DNA of 64,000 nt from Actinocorallia herbida. Its GTDB lineage: Bacteria > Actinomycetota > Actinomycetes > Streptosporangiales > Streptosporangiaceae. The notes beneath the pieces were generated by a model. That model had not been told where the DNA came from. It saw only the letters and a list, made by a program, of their open reading frames with translations, and made no database searches. Each line of letters begins with the position of its first letter. The first letter of the stretch is position 1. The translations under genes were made by a program, and so were the position numbers. Positions 1-11,180 of the stretch are shown in pieces. The stretch is taken from assembly GCF_003751225.1 (NCBI RefSeq), contig NZ_RJKE01000001.1, positions 682,001 through 746,000 of the forward strand, read 5' to 3'.

Positions 1-448
1 CGAACAGCATCCGGTACGCGGTGAGCCAGGCCGTCGGAAGGCAGGCGGCCTCCTCGAACGAGAGGGAGGCGGGCTTGGGGACGAGGTTGCGGCGCGGCAC
101 CACGACCTTCTCGGCGAAGGTCCCGTCGTGGACCTCCGACAGCAGCGAGCGCTTCGGGTCGAGGGTCTCGTCGCCGTGCCCGCGATCGGGGTCGCCGATC
201 ACCGCGTGCACGACGACCTCGTTGCCGTCCTCGTCGATCCCGGCCGCGTCACAGCCGAGCACCAGCGGAAGCTGCTCGGGCCGCACCCCCACGCCCTTGA
301 GGGTCCACAGGTCGTGGTGGTTGAGCGCGGCGGCTTTGACGGTGACGGTCGTCCAGCCCTCGGGCGCCACAGGGTCGGGGCGCTCCCCGAGCCGGAGTCC
401 GGACAAGGGGTTCTCCGCGTCGATATGCGCGGCGGTGACAGCGAACAT
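1..448 (-). CDS. Zinc-type alcohol dehydrogenase / quinone oxidoreductase, N-terminal part
   Basis: The gene runs off the left edge, so only the first 149 residues are visible. It begins with ATG at 448. The visible part is the GroES-like fold of the medium-chain dehydrogenase/reductase superfamily: an 'ALNHHDLW' stretch and 'LGCDAAG', then an insert with acidic residues and 'FAEKVVVP' before the segment leading to the Rossmann fold. Members reduce or oxidise alcohols, quinones or enoyl compounds with NAD(P)H in the cytoplasm. The cofactor domain is outside the window, so the substrate cannot be inferred. It lies 84 bp downstream of the malic enzyme gene on the same strand, but a strong hairpin between them suggests separate transcription. 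Confidence 0.8.
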   Translation of the reverse strand, partial: MFAVTAAHIDAENPLSGLRLGERPDPVAPEGWTTVTVKAAALNHHDLWTLKGVGVRPEQLPLVLGCDAAGIDEDGNEVVVHAVIGDPDRGHGDETLDPKRSLLSEVHDGTFAEKVVVPRRNLVPKPASLSFEEAACLPTAWLTAYRMLF

Positions 449-480
449 GGCCGCACCCTAGCCGGACGGGGTCGTTCGGT

Positions 481-526
481 CCCGGCGCAGGGGTGGTCCG
501 GGGCGACGGAGCGCCCCTGCGCCGGG
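481..526 (-). terminator. Terminator after malic enzyme gene
   Basis: A perfect 13-bp inverted repeat (arms 481-493 and 514-526, starting CCCGGCGCAGGGG) lies just past the malic enzyme stop codon and before the next minus-strand gene. It has no clear T-run, as is common in GC-rich actinomycetes. Confidence 0.65.
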
Positions 527-532
527 TCCGGC

Positions 533-1711
533 TCAGATGCGGTTGACGCCCTCGGCACGGGCCTGGGCGGCGACCGCGGCGACCACCGCAGGGGCGACGC
601 GCTCGTCGAACGGGCTGGGGATGATGAAGTCCTCGGACAGTTCGGCGTCGGTGACCACGGCGGCCAGCGCCTCGGCGGCGGCGACCTTCATGCCCTCGGT
701 GATCGAGTGCGCGCGGACGTCGAAGGCGCCCTTGAAGATGCCGGGGAAGGCCAGCACGTTGTTGATCTGGTTGGGGAAGTCGCTGCGGCCGGTGGCCACG
801 ACGCGCGCGTGGGCGCGGGCGACGTCGGGGTGGACCTCGGGGGTGGGGTTCGACAGCGCGAAGACGATCGCGTCGTCGGCCATGGTGGCGATGGCGTTCT
901 CGGCGACCGTGGAGCCCGACAGGCCGATGAAGAAGTCGGCGCCGCGCAGGGCCTCCTCGGTCGAGCCGGTGAGGCCCGCCTTGTTGGTGTCGGCGGCCAG
1001 GGCCTTCTTGATGTCGTTGAGGCCGTCGCGGCCCGCGTAGACCAGGCCCTTGCTGTCGGACACCGCGATGTCGCCGACGCCCGCGTTCAGCAGGATGCGG
1101 CAGACCGCGACGCCCGAGGCGCCCGCGCCGGCGATGACGCCGCGCATCTGCGACAGCGGCTTGCCGATGAGGCGGGAGGCGTTGGTCAGCGCGGCGAGCG
1201 AGACGATCGCGGTGCCGTGCTGGTCGTCGTGGAAGACCGGGATGTCGAGGGCGGCGCGCAGCCGGTCCTCGATCTCGAAGCAGCGGGGGGCGCTGATGTC
1301 CTCGAGGTTGATCCCGCCGAAGGACGGGGCCATCCGGATGACGGTGTCGACGATCTCGTCCACGTCGGTCGTGGCCAGCGCGATCGGCACCGAGTCGACG
1401 CCCGCGAACTCCTTGAACAGCAGTGACTTGCCCTCCATGACCGGCATGGACGCGGCGGGGCCGATGTCACCGAGACCCAGGACCGCGGTGCCGTCGGTGA
1501 CGACGGCGACGACCTTGGAGGTCCAGGTGTACTCGTAGGCCAGCTCCGGGTGGTCGGCGATGGCGGTGCAGACGCGGGCCACCCCGGGGGTGTAGGCGAG
1601 GGAGAGATCGTCCTTGTCGCGGACCGGGATGGTCGAGCGGACCTCGAGCTTGCCGCCCACGTGGAGCGAGAAAGCCGGATCGTCGGAGTAATCGGGAAGG
1701 TCAGTAGCCAC
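533..1711 (-). CDS. NAD(P)-dependent malic enzyme
   Basis: This 392-residue protein has the length and motifs of the short bacterial malic enzymes (oxaloacetate-decarboxylating malate dehydrogenase), which turn malate into pyruvate and CO2 with NAD(P)H release. Visible marks are 'YTPGVARVC' near residue 41, the substrate and metal segment 'FHDDQHGTA' near 160, and the nucleotide-binding 'GAGASGVAV' near 197. It lacks the C-terminal phosphotransacetylase-like domain of MaeB. The start is GTG at 1711 with only a weak GGGG as ribosome site. It is followed by a strong hairpin and preceded by a 536-bp gene-free stretch, so it is probably monocistronic. It links the TCA cycle (Kgd lies 850 bp upstream) to pyruvate and NADPH supply for lipid metabolism. 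Confidence 0.93.
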   Translation of the reverse strand: MATDLPDYSDDPAFSLHVGGKLEVRSTIPVRDKDDLSLAYTPGVARVCTAIADHPELAYEYTWTSKVVAVVTDGTAVLGLGDIGPAASMPVMEGKSLLFKEFAGVDSVPIALATTDVDEIVDTVIRMAPSFGGINLEDISAPRCFEIEDRLRAALDIPVFHDDQHGTAIVSLAALTNASRLIGKPLSQMRGVIAGAGASGVAVCRILLNAGVGDIAVSDSKGLVYAGRDGLNDIKKALAADTNKAGLTGSTEEALRGADFFIGLSGSTVAENAIATMADDAIVFALSNPTPEVHPDVARAHARVVATGRSDFPNQINNVLAFPGIFKGAFDVRAHSITEGMKVAAAEALAAVVTDAELSEDFIIPSPFDERVAPAVVAAVAAQARAEGVNRI

Positions 1712-1835
1712 AGCGACCCCACAAGAAGAAGTTTCGGAATTTCGGGCAGACGCCAGAGGTAAGACACCCTGCCTTCAGGTGGGGGGGTGCCGGGTTGGTC
1801 GCCTCTCGAGGAACACGGGGGTCACCCGTCCAGCG

Positions 1836-1863
1836 ATTGTGACATACCCGTGCCGGACTTCAA
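1836..1863 (-). promoter_or_regulatory. Candidate promoter of malic enzyme gene
   Basis: On the minus strand TTGAAG (1863-1858) is followed after 16 bp by CACAAT (1841-1836), a fair sigma-70-like pair. It would give a leader of roughly 120 nt before the GTG at 1711. This is inference from spacing and hexamer match only. Confidence 0.3.
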
Positions 1864-2167
1864 ACAGCAGGTCCCGGGTGAGGGATAGGTCACTCTTGTC
1901 CGTTTCTTTGGAGTTCGCCGAACGGGTCGCGGGCGGGTTCCGGCCGGATGGTGGGCGGCCTGGGCACCGCTGTCTCGCTCCCCCTGAGAGCATTATTTAC
2001 CTCCGAAGCAAAACAGCGCAATATTTCCGGTGGTGCTGTCTTGCCTGTTGGGACAGATTTATGCTTCACAGGCTTTTGTTGCGGGTGGTGAGGTCCGGAC
2101 CTCCCGGGACGGACAGGGCCGGCCGGGCCCAGGATGCCCCCGTGACCTCGCGAACCGCCCTCAAACA

Positions 2168-2209
2168 CGAGGCGCCCGGATCCGGCCACGTGGCCGTCCG
2201 GGCGCCTCG
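2168..2209 (-). terminator. Terminator after DUF6104 gene
   Basis: A 13-bp perfect inverted repeat (arms 2168-2180 and 2197-2209, CGAGGCGCCCGGA and its complement) encloses a second palindrome CGGCCACGTGGCCG. Together they form one long hairpin 38 bp past the stop of the small minus-strand gene. Confidence 0.65.
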
Positions 2210-2247
2210 GGGGAGCCTGGGGTCGATGCGGACATCGGACCGGAAAG

Positions 2248-2436
2248 TCAGTCCAGATCGTCCTCGTCCTCGTCGTCGAGGCGGGCCAGCCAGGTGGCCA
2301 GGCGCTCGACCGGCGTCTCGAACTCGGGGTTGAGGTCGACGAACTCGCGCAGGCGCTCGGCGACCCACACCATCGAGACCTGCTCCTCGCCGCGGCGGGC
2401 GACGAGTTCCTCGATGCCGCGGTCGGTGAAGTACAT
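2248..2436 (-). CDS. DUF6104 family small acidic protein
   Basis: This 62-residue protein starts with ATG at 2436 after a clear GAGGAGA. It opens with 'MYFTDRGIEELVARRG', contains 'VWVAERLREFVDLNP' and 'PVERLATWLARL', and ends in an acidic tail of Asp and Glu. This matches the small actinobacterial family known as DUF6104, which often lies beside the 2-oxoglutarate dehydrogenase gene, as here. No function is established for the family. A helical protein with a negatively charged tail suggests a binding or adaptor role, but that is speculation. It is 129 bp downstream of kgd on the same strand, with a strong hairpin between them. Confidence 0.8.
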   Translation of the reverse strand: MYFTDRGIEELVARRGEEQVSMVWVAERLREFVDLNPEFETPVERLATWLARLDDEDEDDLD

Positions 2437-2490
2437 GGCAGTCTCCTCGGGTCCGTTCGGGTCGGGCGGGCGGGCAGGTGGGGCAGGCAA

Positions 2491-2520
2491 GAAGGCCCCG
2501 GCGCGAGCGCCGGGGCCTTC
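2491..2520 (-). terminator. Terminator after kgd
   Basis: A 14-bp perfect stem (2491-2504 and 2507-2520, GAAGGCCCCGGCGC and its complement) with a 2-nt centre lies 45 bp past the kgd stop codon. It separates kgd from the DUF6104 gene. Confidence 0.7.
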
Positions 2521-2565
2521 CCGCTTCGTGCACTTCGTGCAGCGGCCCCGCAGGGCCTCAGGGCG

Positions 2566-5500
2566 TCAGGCGCCCGGGAACAGCCGCTTCAGGATGGCCT
2601 CCTGCTCGGCCGCGTGGGTCTTGGCGGACCCGACGGCCGGCGAGGACGACGCGGGCCGCGAGACCAGGTTGAGCTTGGTGTCGAGGTAGCTCGGCAGCAC
2701 CAGCGCGAAGGTGGGCCAGGCGCCCATGTTCTTCGGCTCGTCCTGCACGTAGGTGATCTCGACGCCGGCCGGGTACTTGGCCAGCTCCGCCTTGATCTCG
2801 TCGATCGGCAGCGGGTAGAGCCGCTCGATCCGGACGACCGCGGTGTCGGTGACACCGGCCTTCTGCCGGGCCGCGACCACGTTGTAGTAGATCTTCCCGG
2901 TGGTCAGGATGACGCGCTTGACGCCCGCCGGGTCGACCTGGTGGTCCGGGATGACCGGCTGGAACGCGCCCGTGGTGAACTCCGTGGCCGCCGAGGTGGC
3001 GTCCTTGGAGCGCAGCAGCGACTTCGGCGTGAACACGATGAGCGGCTTCTGCCGGTTCGACAGGGTCTGCCAGCGCAGCATGTGGAAGTAGTTCGCCGGG
3101 GTCGTCGGGTACACGACGGTCATGTTGTCCTGGGCGCACAGCTGGAGGTACCGCTCGATGCGGGCCGAGCTGTGGTCCGGGCCCTGGCCCTCGTAGCCGT
3201 GCGGCAGCAGCAGCGTCAGCGGCGAGCGCTGGCCCCACTTCTGCTCGCCCGAGGACAGGAACTCGTCGACGATCGACTGGGCGCCGTTGGCGAAGTCGCC
3301 GAACTGGGCCTCCCACATGACGAGCGCGTCCGGCCGCTGGAGCGCGTAGCCGTACTCGAAGCCCATCGCCGCGAACTCGCTGAGCAGCGAGTCGTGGACG
3401 TAGAACTTGTTGACGCCCTGGAAGAACACCGACAGCGGGGTGTGGGTCTCCCCGGTCTTGCGGTCGACCAGCACCGCGTGCCGCTGGCCGAAGGTGCCGC
3501 GCTGGACGTCCTGGCCGACCAGGCGGACCGGGTGGCCGTCGATCAGCAGGGAGCCGAACGCGAGCAGCTCGCCGGTCGCCCAGTCGATGGCGTCGTCGTC
3601 GATGCTCTTGACCCGGCGGTCCAGCACCGGCTGGAGGCGCGGGTGCACCTCGAAGCCCTCGGGCAGGCTCGACTGGGTCTCGATGATCCGCTTGACCGTC
3701 TCGGCGGAGATCGCCGAACCGGCGGCCGCGTGGTCGATCGGGATGCGGTCCTCGTCGGGCGGGCGCACGACGGCCCCGGGCGGGGTCGGCGCGTTCGCGG
3801 TCTCGCGGACCTCGGTGAACGCCCGCTCCAGCTGCTGCTGGTAGTCCTGGAGGGCCTGCTCGGCCTCCTCGACGGTGATGTCGCCGCGGCCGATGAGGGC
3901 CTCGGTGTACAGCTTGCGGACCGAGCGCTTGGCGTCGATCAGGTCGTACATCAGCGGCTGGGTGAACGAGGGGTTGTCCGCCTCGTTGTGGCCCCGGCGC
4001 CGGTAGCAGACCATGTCGATGACGACGTCCTTCTTGAACGCCTGCCGGTACTCGAACGCCAGGCGGGCGACCCGGGCGCAGGCCTCGGGGTCGTCGCCGT
4101 TGACGTGGAAGATCGGCGCCTGGATCATCCGGGCCACGTCGGTGGAGTACACCGACGAGCGCGAGTACTCCGGCGCGGTGGTGAAGCCGACCTGGTTGTT
4201 CACCACGATGTGGATGCTGCCGCCGGTGCGGTAGCCGCGCAGCTGGGACAGGTTCAGGGTCTCGGCGACCACGCCCTGCCCGGCGAACGCCGCGTCGCCG
4301 TGGATGAGGATCGGCAGCACCGAGAAGCCGGACTCACCGATGTCGATGACGTCCTGCTTGGCGCGGACGACACCCTCCAGGACCGGGTTGACGGCCTCGA
4401 GGTGCGACGGGTTGGCGGTCAGCGAGGTCTTGATCGTGGAGCCGTTCCAGGCCTGGAAGTCGCCGCCGGCGCCCAGGTGGTACTTCACGTCGCCGGAGCC
4501 CTGCGCGGAGCGCGGGTCGAGGTTGCCCTCGAACTCGTTGAAGATCTGCGAGTAGGACTTGCCGATGATGTTGGCGAGCACGTTGAGACGGCCGCGGTGG
4601 GCCATGCCGACGACGGCCTCGTCCAGGTGCGCCGACGCCGCCGCGGTGATCACCGCGTCGAGCAGCGGGATCAGGGACTCGCCGCCCTCCAGCGAGAACC
4701 GCTTCTGGCCGACGAACTTGGTCTGCAGGAACGTCTCGAACGCCTCGGCGGAGTTCAGGCGGCGCAGGATGTGCAGCTGCTCGTCGCGCGAGGGGGCCTC
4801 GAAGGGCCGCTCGACGCGCTCCTGGATCCAGGCCCGCTCCTCGGGGTCCTGGATGTGCATGTACTCGATGCCGACCGTGCGGCAGTAGGAGCCGCGCAGG
4901 ACGCCGAGGATGTCGCGCAGGCGCATGGTCGGCTTGCCGCCGAACCCGCCGGTGGCGAACTCGCGCTCCAGGTCCCACAGGGTGAGGCCGTGCTGGAGGA
5001 TGTCGAGGTCGGGGTGGCGGCGCTGCTTGTACTCCAGCGGGTCGGTGTCGGCCATGAGGTGGCCGCGCACGCGGTAGGCGTGGATCAGCTCGTGCACGCG
5101 GGCGATCTTGGCGATGTCGTTCTCGTGGGTCGCCGAGATGTCCTGCACCCAGCGGACCGGCTCGTACGGGATCCGCAGCGACTCGAAGATCTCGTCGTAG
5201 AAACCGTTCTCGCCGAGCAGCAGCCGGTGCACGATGCGCAGGAAGTCGCCGGACTGGGCGCCCTGGATGATGCGGTGGTCGTAGGTCGACGTGAGCGTCA
5301 TGACCTTGGAGATCGCCATGCGGGCGAGGCTCTCCTCGGACGCGCCGGCGTACTGCGCGGGGTACTCCATCGCGCCGGCGCCGATGATCGCGCCCTGCCC
5401 GGGCATCAGCCGCGGCACGGAGTGGACCGTGCCGATCGTGCCCGGGTTGGTCAGGCTGATCGTGCCGCCCATGTGGTCTTCGATGGTCAGCTTGTTGGCG

Positions 5501-6219
5501 CGGGCCTTGCGCACGAGTTCTTCATAAGCGGCCCAGTACTGACGGAAGTCCAGCGTCTCGGCGCCCTTGATCGACGGCACGACCAGCTGACGCTGTCCGT
5601 CGGCCTTCTTGATGTCGATCGCCAGACCGAAGTTGACGTGCTCCGGCTTCACCATGGTGGGCTTGCCGTCCACCTCGGTGTAGTAGGAGTTCATCTCCGG
5701 CATCGCCTTGAGCGCCTGCACGATGGCGTAGCCCAGCAGGTGGGTGAAGGAGACCTTGCCGCCCGTGCCCCGCTTGAGGTGATTGTTGATCACGATGCGG
5801 TTGTCGATCAGCAGCTTGGCCGGGACGGCGCGCACGCTCGTCGCGGTTGGTACCGAGATGCTGTTCTCCATGTTGGCCACGGTCTTCGCGGCCACTCCAC
5901 GCAGTTTCACCTCCTCCGCTCCAGCGGCCACCGGCAGGGGCTGCGCCTTGGGCGCGGCCTTGGCCGGGGCGGGGGAGGGCGCCGCCTTGGGCGCCGCAGG
6001 CGCCGGCGGCGCCGCGGGGGCGCTCGGGGCGGCCGCAGATGCGGCGCCGTTCAAAGGCTGAGCGGGCTTCGCGCCGGGTTGGTAATCCGCGAAAAAGCTC
6101 CACCAGGCCTTGTCGACCGTCTCAGGGTCTTCCAAGTACTTCTGGTAGAGCTCATCGACCAACCACTCATTGGCGCCGAAATCACTCAGATCGGCAGGGG
6201 TGTGCGACTCGCTCGACAC
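2566..6219 (-). CDS. kgd: Multifunctional 2-oxoglutarate metabolism enzyme (E1/decarboxylase with fused succinyltransferase domain)
   Basis: A 1217-residue protein with the actinobacterial Kgd/OdhA architecture. A short N-terminal E1 segment ('[17 protein letters not shown]') leads into an Ala/Pro-rich linker (about 50-100). Next comes an E2-type acyltransferase domain (about 105-350) with the catalytic 'DHRIIQGA' near residue 313. The thiamine-diphosphate E1 domain fills the rest, with 'GMAHRGRLN' near 538 and 'NNQVGFTT'. It decarboxylates 2-oxoglutarate to succinate semialdehyde or, with the lipoyl and E3 partners, makes succinyl-CoA in the TCA cycle. The lipoyl-bearing E2 is not in the window. 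The start is GTG at 6219, and the gene is transcribed away from the beta-oxidation genes at 6491. Confidence 0.95.
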   Translation of the reverse strand: MSSESHTPADLSDFGANEWLVDELYQKYLEDPETVDKAWWSFFADYQPGAKPAQPLNGAASAAAPSAPAAPPAPAAPKAAPSPAPAKAAPKAQPLPVAAGAEEVKLRGVAAKTVANMENSISVPTATSVRAVPAKLLIDNRIVINNHLKRGTGGKVSFTHLLGYAIVQALKAMPEMNSYYTEVDGKPTMVKPEHVNFGLAIDIKKADGQRQLVVPSIKGAETLDFRQYWAAYEELVRKARANKLTIEDHMGGTISLTNPGTIGTVHSVPRLMPGQGAIIGAGAMEYPAQYAGASEESLARMAISKVMTLTSTYDHRIIQGAQSGDFLRIVHRLLLGENGFYDEIFESLRIPYEPVRWVQDISATHENDIAKIARVHELIHAYRVRGHLMADTDPLEYKQRRHPDLDILQHGLTLWDLEREFATGGFGGKPTMRLRDILGVLRGSYCRTVGIEYMHIQDPEERAWIQERVERPFEAPSRDEQLHILRRLNSAEAFETFLQTKFVGQKRFSLEGGESLIPLLDAVITAAASAHLDEAVVGMAHRGRLNVLANIIGKSYSQIFNEFEGNLDPRSAQGSGDVKYHLGAGGDFQAWNGSTIKTSLTANPSHLEAVNPVLEGVVRAKQDVIDIGESGFSVLPILIHGDAAFAGQGVVAETLNLSQLRGYRTGGSIHIVVNNQVGFTTAPEYSRSSVYSTDVARMIQAPIFHVNGDDPEACARVARLAFEYRQAFKKDVVIDMVCYRRRGHNEADNPSFTQPLMYDLIDAKRSVRKLYTEALIGRGDITVEEAEQALQDYQQQLERAFTEVRETANAPTPPGAVVRPPDEDRIPIDHAAAGSAISAETVKRIIETQSSLPEGFEVHPRLQPVLDRRVKSIDDDAIDWATGELLAFGSLLIDGHPVRLVGQDVQRGTFGQRHAVLVDRKTGETHTPLSVFFQGVNKFYVHDSLLSEFAAMGFEYGYALQRPDALVMWEAQFGDFANGAQSIVDEFLSSGEQKWGQRSPLTLLLPHGYEGQGPDHSSARIERYLQLCAQDNMTVVYPTTPANYFHMLRWQTLSNRQKPLIVFTPKSLLRSKDATSAATEFTTGAFQPVIPDHQVDPAGVKRVILTTGKIYYNVVAARQKAGVTDTAVVRIERLYPLPIDEIKAELAKYPAGVEITYVQDEPKNMGAWPTFALVLPSYLDTKLNLVSRPASSSPAVGSAKTHAAEQEAILKRLFPGA

Positions 6220-6490
6220 GGCGGAGATCGCCCTCTTCCGCAGCTCGCAGGTGGGTTCTAAACGTCCATAAGGCTACTCGCCTTAGGGAGCGCGCGCTGC
6301 CGTGACCTCCGTCGTATCCGGTGGCGGCGGGTGTCGGCGAGGTGTCCGCAGGGGTGGGGGCACACTAGAGCCGGATTCGGTTCAGTGCTACCAATGGGTA
6401 CTCGGCCCATGGTCCACTGGGGTCCCACCCGCTCTCGGCTCGCCCGGCGACGCCCGAGGGACGCAACGACAACGTCAGGGAGCGCAAGCA

Positions 6491-7387
6491 ATGTCTGAAC
6501 TGCGGTACGACGGCAAAGTCGCGATCATCACCGGCGCCGGGCACGGGCTGGGCCGCCAGCACGCGCTCGAGCTCGCCTCCCGGGGCGCCAAGGTCGTCGT
6601 GAACGACCTCGGTGGCGACCTGCACGGCGAGGGCGCCTCGACGAGCCCGGCCCAGGAGGTCGTGGCCGAGATCGTCAAGAACGGCGGCGAGGCCGTCGCC
6701 AACGGCGGGAACGTGGCCACCGAGGAGGGGGCCGCGTCCATCGTCCAGACGGCGATCGACACGTTCGGCCGGATCGACATCCTCATCAACAACGCGGGCA
6801 TCCTCCGCGACAAGTCCTTCAAGAACATCGGCACCGCCGAGTGGGACGCCGTCATCGCCGTCCACCTGCGCGGCGCGTTCCTGGTCACCAAGGCGGCCTG
6901 GCCGCACCTGGTGGAGTCGGCCGGCCGGGTCGTCAACACCTCTTCGCCCGCCGGTCTGTTCGGCAACTTCGGCCAGGCCAACTACTCGACGGCCAAGATG
7001 GGCCTCGTCGGCTTCACCCGGACCCTCGCGGCCGAGGGCAAGAAGGCCGGCGTCAAGGTCAACGCGATCGCCCCGGTGGCCTACACCCGGATGACCGCCG
7101 ACCTCTTCCCCGCCGAGTTCGCCGAGAAGCTCGGCGTCGAGCAGGTCACCCCGCTCGTGGTCTTCCTGGCGCACGAGAGCGTGCCGGACAGCGGACAGGT
7201 CTACACCGTCGGCGGCGGCCACATCGCCAAGATCTTCGTCGCCGAGGGCCCCGGATTCACCAAGAAGGACGGCCTGAGCGTCGAGGACATCCGCGACAAC
7301 TGGGACCAGATCTCCGCCCAGGACCCGTTCGCGATCTACGCCAACATCGGCGAGCAGACGACCGCCACCTTCCAGGCTCTGGCGTAA
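6491..7387 (+). CDS. HSD17B4-type 3-hydroxyacyl-CoA dehydrogenase (SDR family)
   Basis: A 298-residue short-chain dehydrogenase closely resembling the dehydrogenase domain of eukaryotic peroxisomal multifunctional enzyme type 2. It has the cofactor loop 'TGAGHGLGR' near residue 14, 'VVNDLGGD', 'NNAGILRDKSF', a catalytic Ser in 'NTSSPAG' and the YxxxK pair in 'NYSTAK', plus the family's C-terminal extension. Such proteins oxidise (3R)-3-hydroxyacyl-CoA or 17-hydroxysteroids with NAD+. The start at 6491 follows a GGGAG and is the only one that keeps the full Rossmann N-terminus. The next gene, an enoyl-CoA hydratase, begins 3 bp after its stop, so the two form one beta-oxidation operon beside the steroid region. 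Confidence 0.9.
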   Translation: MSELRYDGKVAIITGAGHGLGRQHALELASRGAKVVVNDLGGDLHGEGASTSPAQEVVAEIVKNGGEAVANGGNVATEEGAASIVQTAIDTFGRIDILINNAGILRDKSFKNIGTAEWDAVIAVHLRGAFLVTKAAWPHLVESAGRVVNTSSPAGLFGNFGQANYSTAKMGLVGFTRTLAAEGKKAGVKVNAIAPVAYTRMTADLFPAEFAEKLGVEQVTPLVVFLAHESVPDSGQVYTVGGGHIAKIFVAEGPGFTKKDGLSVEDIRDNWDQISAQDPFAIYANIGEQTTATFQALA

Positions 7388-7390
7388 CCC

Positions 7391-8191
7391 GTGGTCGGAT
7401 TCACCCGCAAGGACGGGATCGCCACGATCACCCTAAACCGTCCGGAGCGGCTCAACGCGATCACCCCGGAGAACGTCGAGGAGATCCTCGCGATCCTGGG
7501 CGGGCTCAAGACCGACGATGAGACCAAGGTCGTCATCCTGACGGGTGAGGGCCGGGGTTTCTGCGCCGGGATGGACATCCAGGGGCAGGGCCTCGGGAAC
7601 TCCGGCGGCGGCTCGGGCGAAGGCCCCGGCCGGATCCAGAAGATCTATCAGGGCATGGTCAGGTCCGGGGAGATCGTCCTCGGGCTCCGCGAGATCCCGC
7701 AGCCCGTCATCGCGGCGCTGCGCGGCCCCGTGGTCGGCATGGCCTTCTCGATGGCGCTCGCCTGCGACCTGCGCGTCGCGGGGCCGTCGACGAAGTTCCA
7801 CACCCCGTTCCTGAACCTCGGGTTCTCCGCGGGCGACCTGGGGCTGACCTGGATGCTGCCGCGCCTCATCGGCACGGCGCGGGCCGGGGAGATCTTCTAC
7901 CGGGCGCAGTCGATCGGCGCGGAGAAGGCGCTGGAGCTCGGCCTGGTCACCGAGATCGCCGAGGACGACGTGGCGGGGGCGGAGGCGCTGGCCGCCGAGC
8001 TGCTCACCCGCTCGCCGTTCGGGCTGCGGCACACCAAGGAGCTGCTGAACCTCTCGCTCGACGCGCCGGGCCTGCGGACCCAGCTCGCGATCGAGAACCG
8101 CACGCAGACCCTCGGGTTCCTCACCGAGGACCTGCTGGAGGGCATCGCGGCGACGATGGAGAAGCGCGCGCCCAAGTTCCGCGACCGCTGA
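7391..8191 (+). CDS. Enoyl-CoA hydratase/isomerase family protein
   Basis: A 266-residue crotonase-fold protein with a GTG start 3 bp after the preceding SDR, indicating one transcript. It has the family's 'LNRPERLNAI' N-terminus and the oxyanion segments 'GRGFCAGMDI' and 'GPVVGMAFSMALACDLRVA', and it ends 'EKRAPKFRDR' like other acyl-CoA hydratases. Members hydrate trans-2-enoyl-CoA or shift its double bond in the cytoplasm. The Glu pair of classical hydratases is not obvious at the second position ('FSAGDLGLTW'), so isomerase or another crotonase reaction is possible. With the SDR it would supply two successive beta-oxidation steps. Whether the substrate is fatty acid or sterol side chain cannot be told. 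Confidence 0.88.
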   Translation: MVGFTRKDGIATITLNRPERLNAITPENVEEILAILGGLKTDDETKVVILTGEGRGFCAGMDIQGQGLGNSGGGSGEGPGRIQKIYQGMVRSGEIVLGLREIPQPVIAALRGPVVGMAFSMALACDLRVAGPSTKFHTPFLNLGFSAGDLGLTWMLPRLIGTARAGEIFYRAQSIGAEKALELGLVTEIAEDDVAGAEALAAELLTRSPFGLRHTKELLNLSLDAPGLRTQLAIENRTQTLGFLTEDLLEGIAATMEKRAPKFRDR

Positions 8192-8205
8192 AGGACGGGC
8201 ACCGC

Positions 8206-8242
8206 CGAGAGCCCCCGGAACTCGAGGTTCCGGGGGCTCTCG
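8206..8242. terminator. Bidirectional terminator between convergent genes
   Basis: A perfect 15-bp inverted repeat (8206-8220 and 8228-8242, CGAGAGCCCCCGGAA and its complement) with a 7-nt loop sits between the stop of the hydratase (plus) and the stop of the ferredoxin gene (minus). It is placed to end transcription from both sides. Confidence 0.75.
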
Positions 8243-8271
8243 TCACGCGCGGGCGCCGGTGACGGGCCGGA

Positions 8272-8460
8272 TCACTCGGCGGACAGCGCCGCCTTCGGGC
8301 AGGAGCGGACGGCATGGCGCACCTTGTCCTCCTGGCCGGGCGGGACCTCTTCGCTGAGGATCGTGAGGTTGTCGTCATCGTCCAGGTCGAACACGTCGGG
8401 GGCCAGCCCGACGCAGACGCCGTTGGCCTCGCACACGAGGTAATCGACGGTGACTTTCAT
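8272..8460 (-). CDS. fdxD: 3Fe-4S ferredoxin, FdxD-like
   Basis: This 62-residue acidic protein has the single-cluster ferredoxin pattern: Cys10 and Cys16 in 'CEANGVC' and a C-terminal Cys-Pro in 'SCPKAAL'. There is no second Cys between the first two, as expected of 3Fe-4S ferredoxins that donate electrons to P450s. 'APDVFDLDDDDN' is also typical. It resembles FdxD of the mycobacterial cholesterol regulon. The start ATG at 8460 follows GAGGAA. A KstR-type palindrome lies about 150 bp upstream, so it is probably induced with sterol catabolism and may serve the CYP125-like P450 at 15.4-16.6 kb. The partner assignment is inference. Confidence 0.88.
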   Translation of the reverse strand: MKVTVDYLVCEANGVCVGLAPDVFDLDDDDNLTILSEEVPPGQEDKVRHAVRSCPKAALSAE

Positions 8461-8603
8461 GGCATGTTCCTCTCAGACGAGCGAGCGGTGGTCCCGGGAG
8501 GAGATCCTCCCCCGGTTCTACCACCGCGCGGCCCCACTCTCCGAATCGCGTTCGGTATTGACGTGCCCGCACCCGCCGCCGGGCGCGGCGGCTCCGTCAT
8601 GCG

Positions 8604-8625
8604 AAAGTAGAACATGTTCTAACTT
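8604..8625. promoter_or_regulatory. KstR-type operator
   Basis: A perfect 14-bp palindrome TAGAACATGTTCTA (8608-8621), flanked by AAAG and ACTT, fits the known KstR core AACnnGTT with TAG/CTA flanks. It lies between the divergent ferredoxin (start 8460) and methyltransferase (start 8753) genes. A KstR homologue is encoded in the window at 27.1-27.7 kb. Confidence 0.8.
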
Positions 8626-8662
8626 GGCCGTGCAAGCCCCCGCCCCCCTGGGTGTGGCCTAG

Positions 8663-10055
<1,393 letters not shown>

Positions 10056-10059
<4 letters not shown>

Positions 10060-11180
10060 GCCGCCGATCCTCCCGCGCCGAGGGGCAGCACCGCGCGGAC
10101 GGTGAACCCGTCGCCGGACTCCCACTCCACCGAGCCGCCGATCGCCGCGACCCGCTCCCGCATTCCCGTGAGGCCGTGCCCGGGGACGACGGGGGAGGCC
10201 GCCGCGCCGTCGTCGGAGATCTCGACGCGCAGTTCGTCGCCGTCCGCGGTGAGCCGGACGGTGAGCCGGTCCGCGCCGGAGTGCCTGAGCGTGTTGGTGA
10301 CGGCCTCGCGGACCACCTGATAGGCCGCGAGGCTCTGCGCGGCGGAAACGGCGGCCAGATCCCCGTTCCGGCCGACCTCGACCCCCAAGCCGGCCTGGCG
10401 GGCCGCGTCCAGGAGAGCCTCGATCTCGGTCAGGCCGCGCTGGGGCACGCCGCGCAGGTCCCCGACGAAGGCCTTGAGCTCGGCCATGGCCGCGCCGCGC
10501 GCCTCCCGAGCCGTGTCCAGGGCCGCGCGCGCCGCGTCGACGTCGACGCCCGGACCATCGGGATCGGCGCAGAGCGCGTCGGCCGCGACGCTGAGGTGGA
10601 CGCCCACGACGGCGAGGGTGTGCGCGACGACGTCGTGGACATCCCGGGAGATCTCCACCCGCTGCTCGGCCAGGAGGGCCCGCCTTTCCTGCTCTCGCAG
10701 CGCCTCCTGCTGCGCCCGCCGCTGGGCGTTCTGCCGCCGGATCGTGACGAGGGCGAGCGGGAGCCCGAGCCACAGCGCCTCGGTGCCGGCCCTAAGGACG
10801 GACTCGGGCACCGAGGTGGAGAAGAAGACGATCTCGCCGAAGACCGCGAAGGCGAGGTGGACGAAGACCGTGATCGCGGTCACCGCGTACCGCTTCGCCG
10901 CGCAGGCGGTCAGCAGCGCGGGCGCGAGCGGCCAGGCCCAACCCGACTCGTAGAGGCCCGTGGTCCGGTAGACGAGGAGGACGAGAGCCGAGAGGGCCAG
11001 GACGGTCCCCGGTACGCGGCGCCGCAGCAGCAGCAGGACGCCGAGGACGGCCCCGAGGGCGAACGGCCCTTCCCAGGTGAGCGGCGCGCCCACGGTGAGC
11101 GGAGCGAAGCAGACCACGGCGAAGGTGAGGAGGGAGATGCCCGCGTCCGCGGACGTCCGGGCCAGGGTGTCGCGCTTCAT
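10056..11180 (-). CDS. Sensor histidine kinase, NarL-system type
   Basis: A 374-residue membrane kinase. The N-terminal half has four to five hydrophobic segments (about 13-130) with little extracytoplasmic loop, so the signal is probably sensed in or at the membrane. A coiled linker of Gln, Arg and Glu ('QNAQRRAQQEALREQ') leads to the HisKA_3 dimerisation box 'SRDVHDVVAHTLAVVG', where His accepts phosphate. The ATPase domain has 'REAVTNTLRHS' and 'GHGLTGMRERVAAIGG'. ATG at 11180 overlaps the stop of the upstream DUF998 gene and the kinase stop overlaps the regulator start, so three genes form one operon. Confidence 0.92.

Larger units (their letters stand above)
1712..2247. other. Gene-free stretch upstream of malic enzyme
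   Basis: No convincing coding sequence is seen in these 536 bp. The stretch holds the likely malic enzyme promoter and, at its far end, the terminator of the DUF6104 gene. It includes an AT-rich island (about 1985-2080) that stands out from the surrounding GC-rich DNA. A minus-strand open frame of 72 codons (1775-1993) begins in this island behind a GGAGG, but its composition and third-position GC are unlike the neighbouring genes. Confidence 0.6.

Noticed and set aside
2614-6261. Open frame of 1215 codons on the plus strand opposite kgd
   Set aside because: It mirrors kgd in the complementary codon position, has Val/Arg/Gly/Asp-rich nonsense composition and no domain; it is an effect of high GC.
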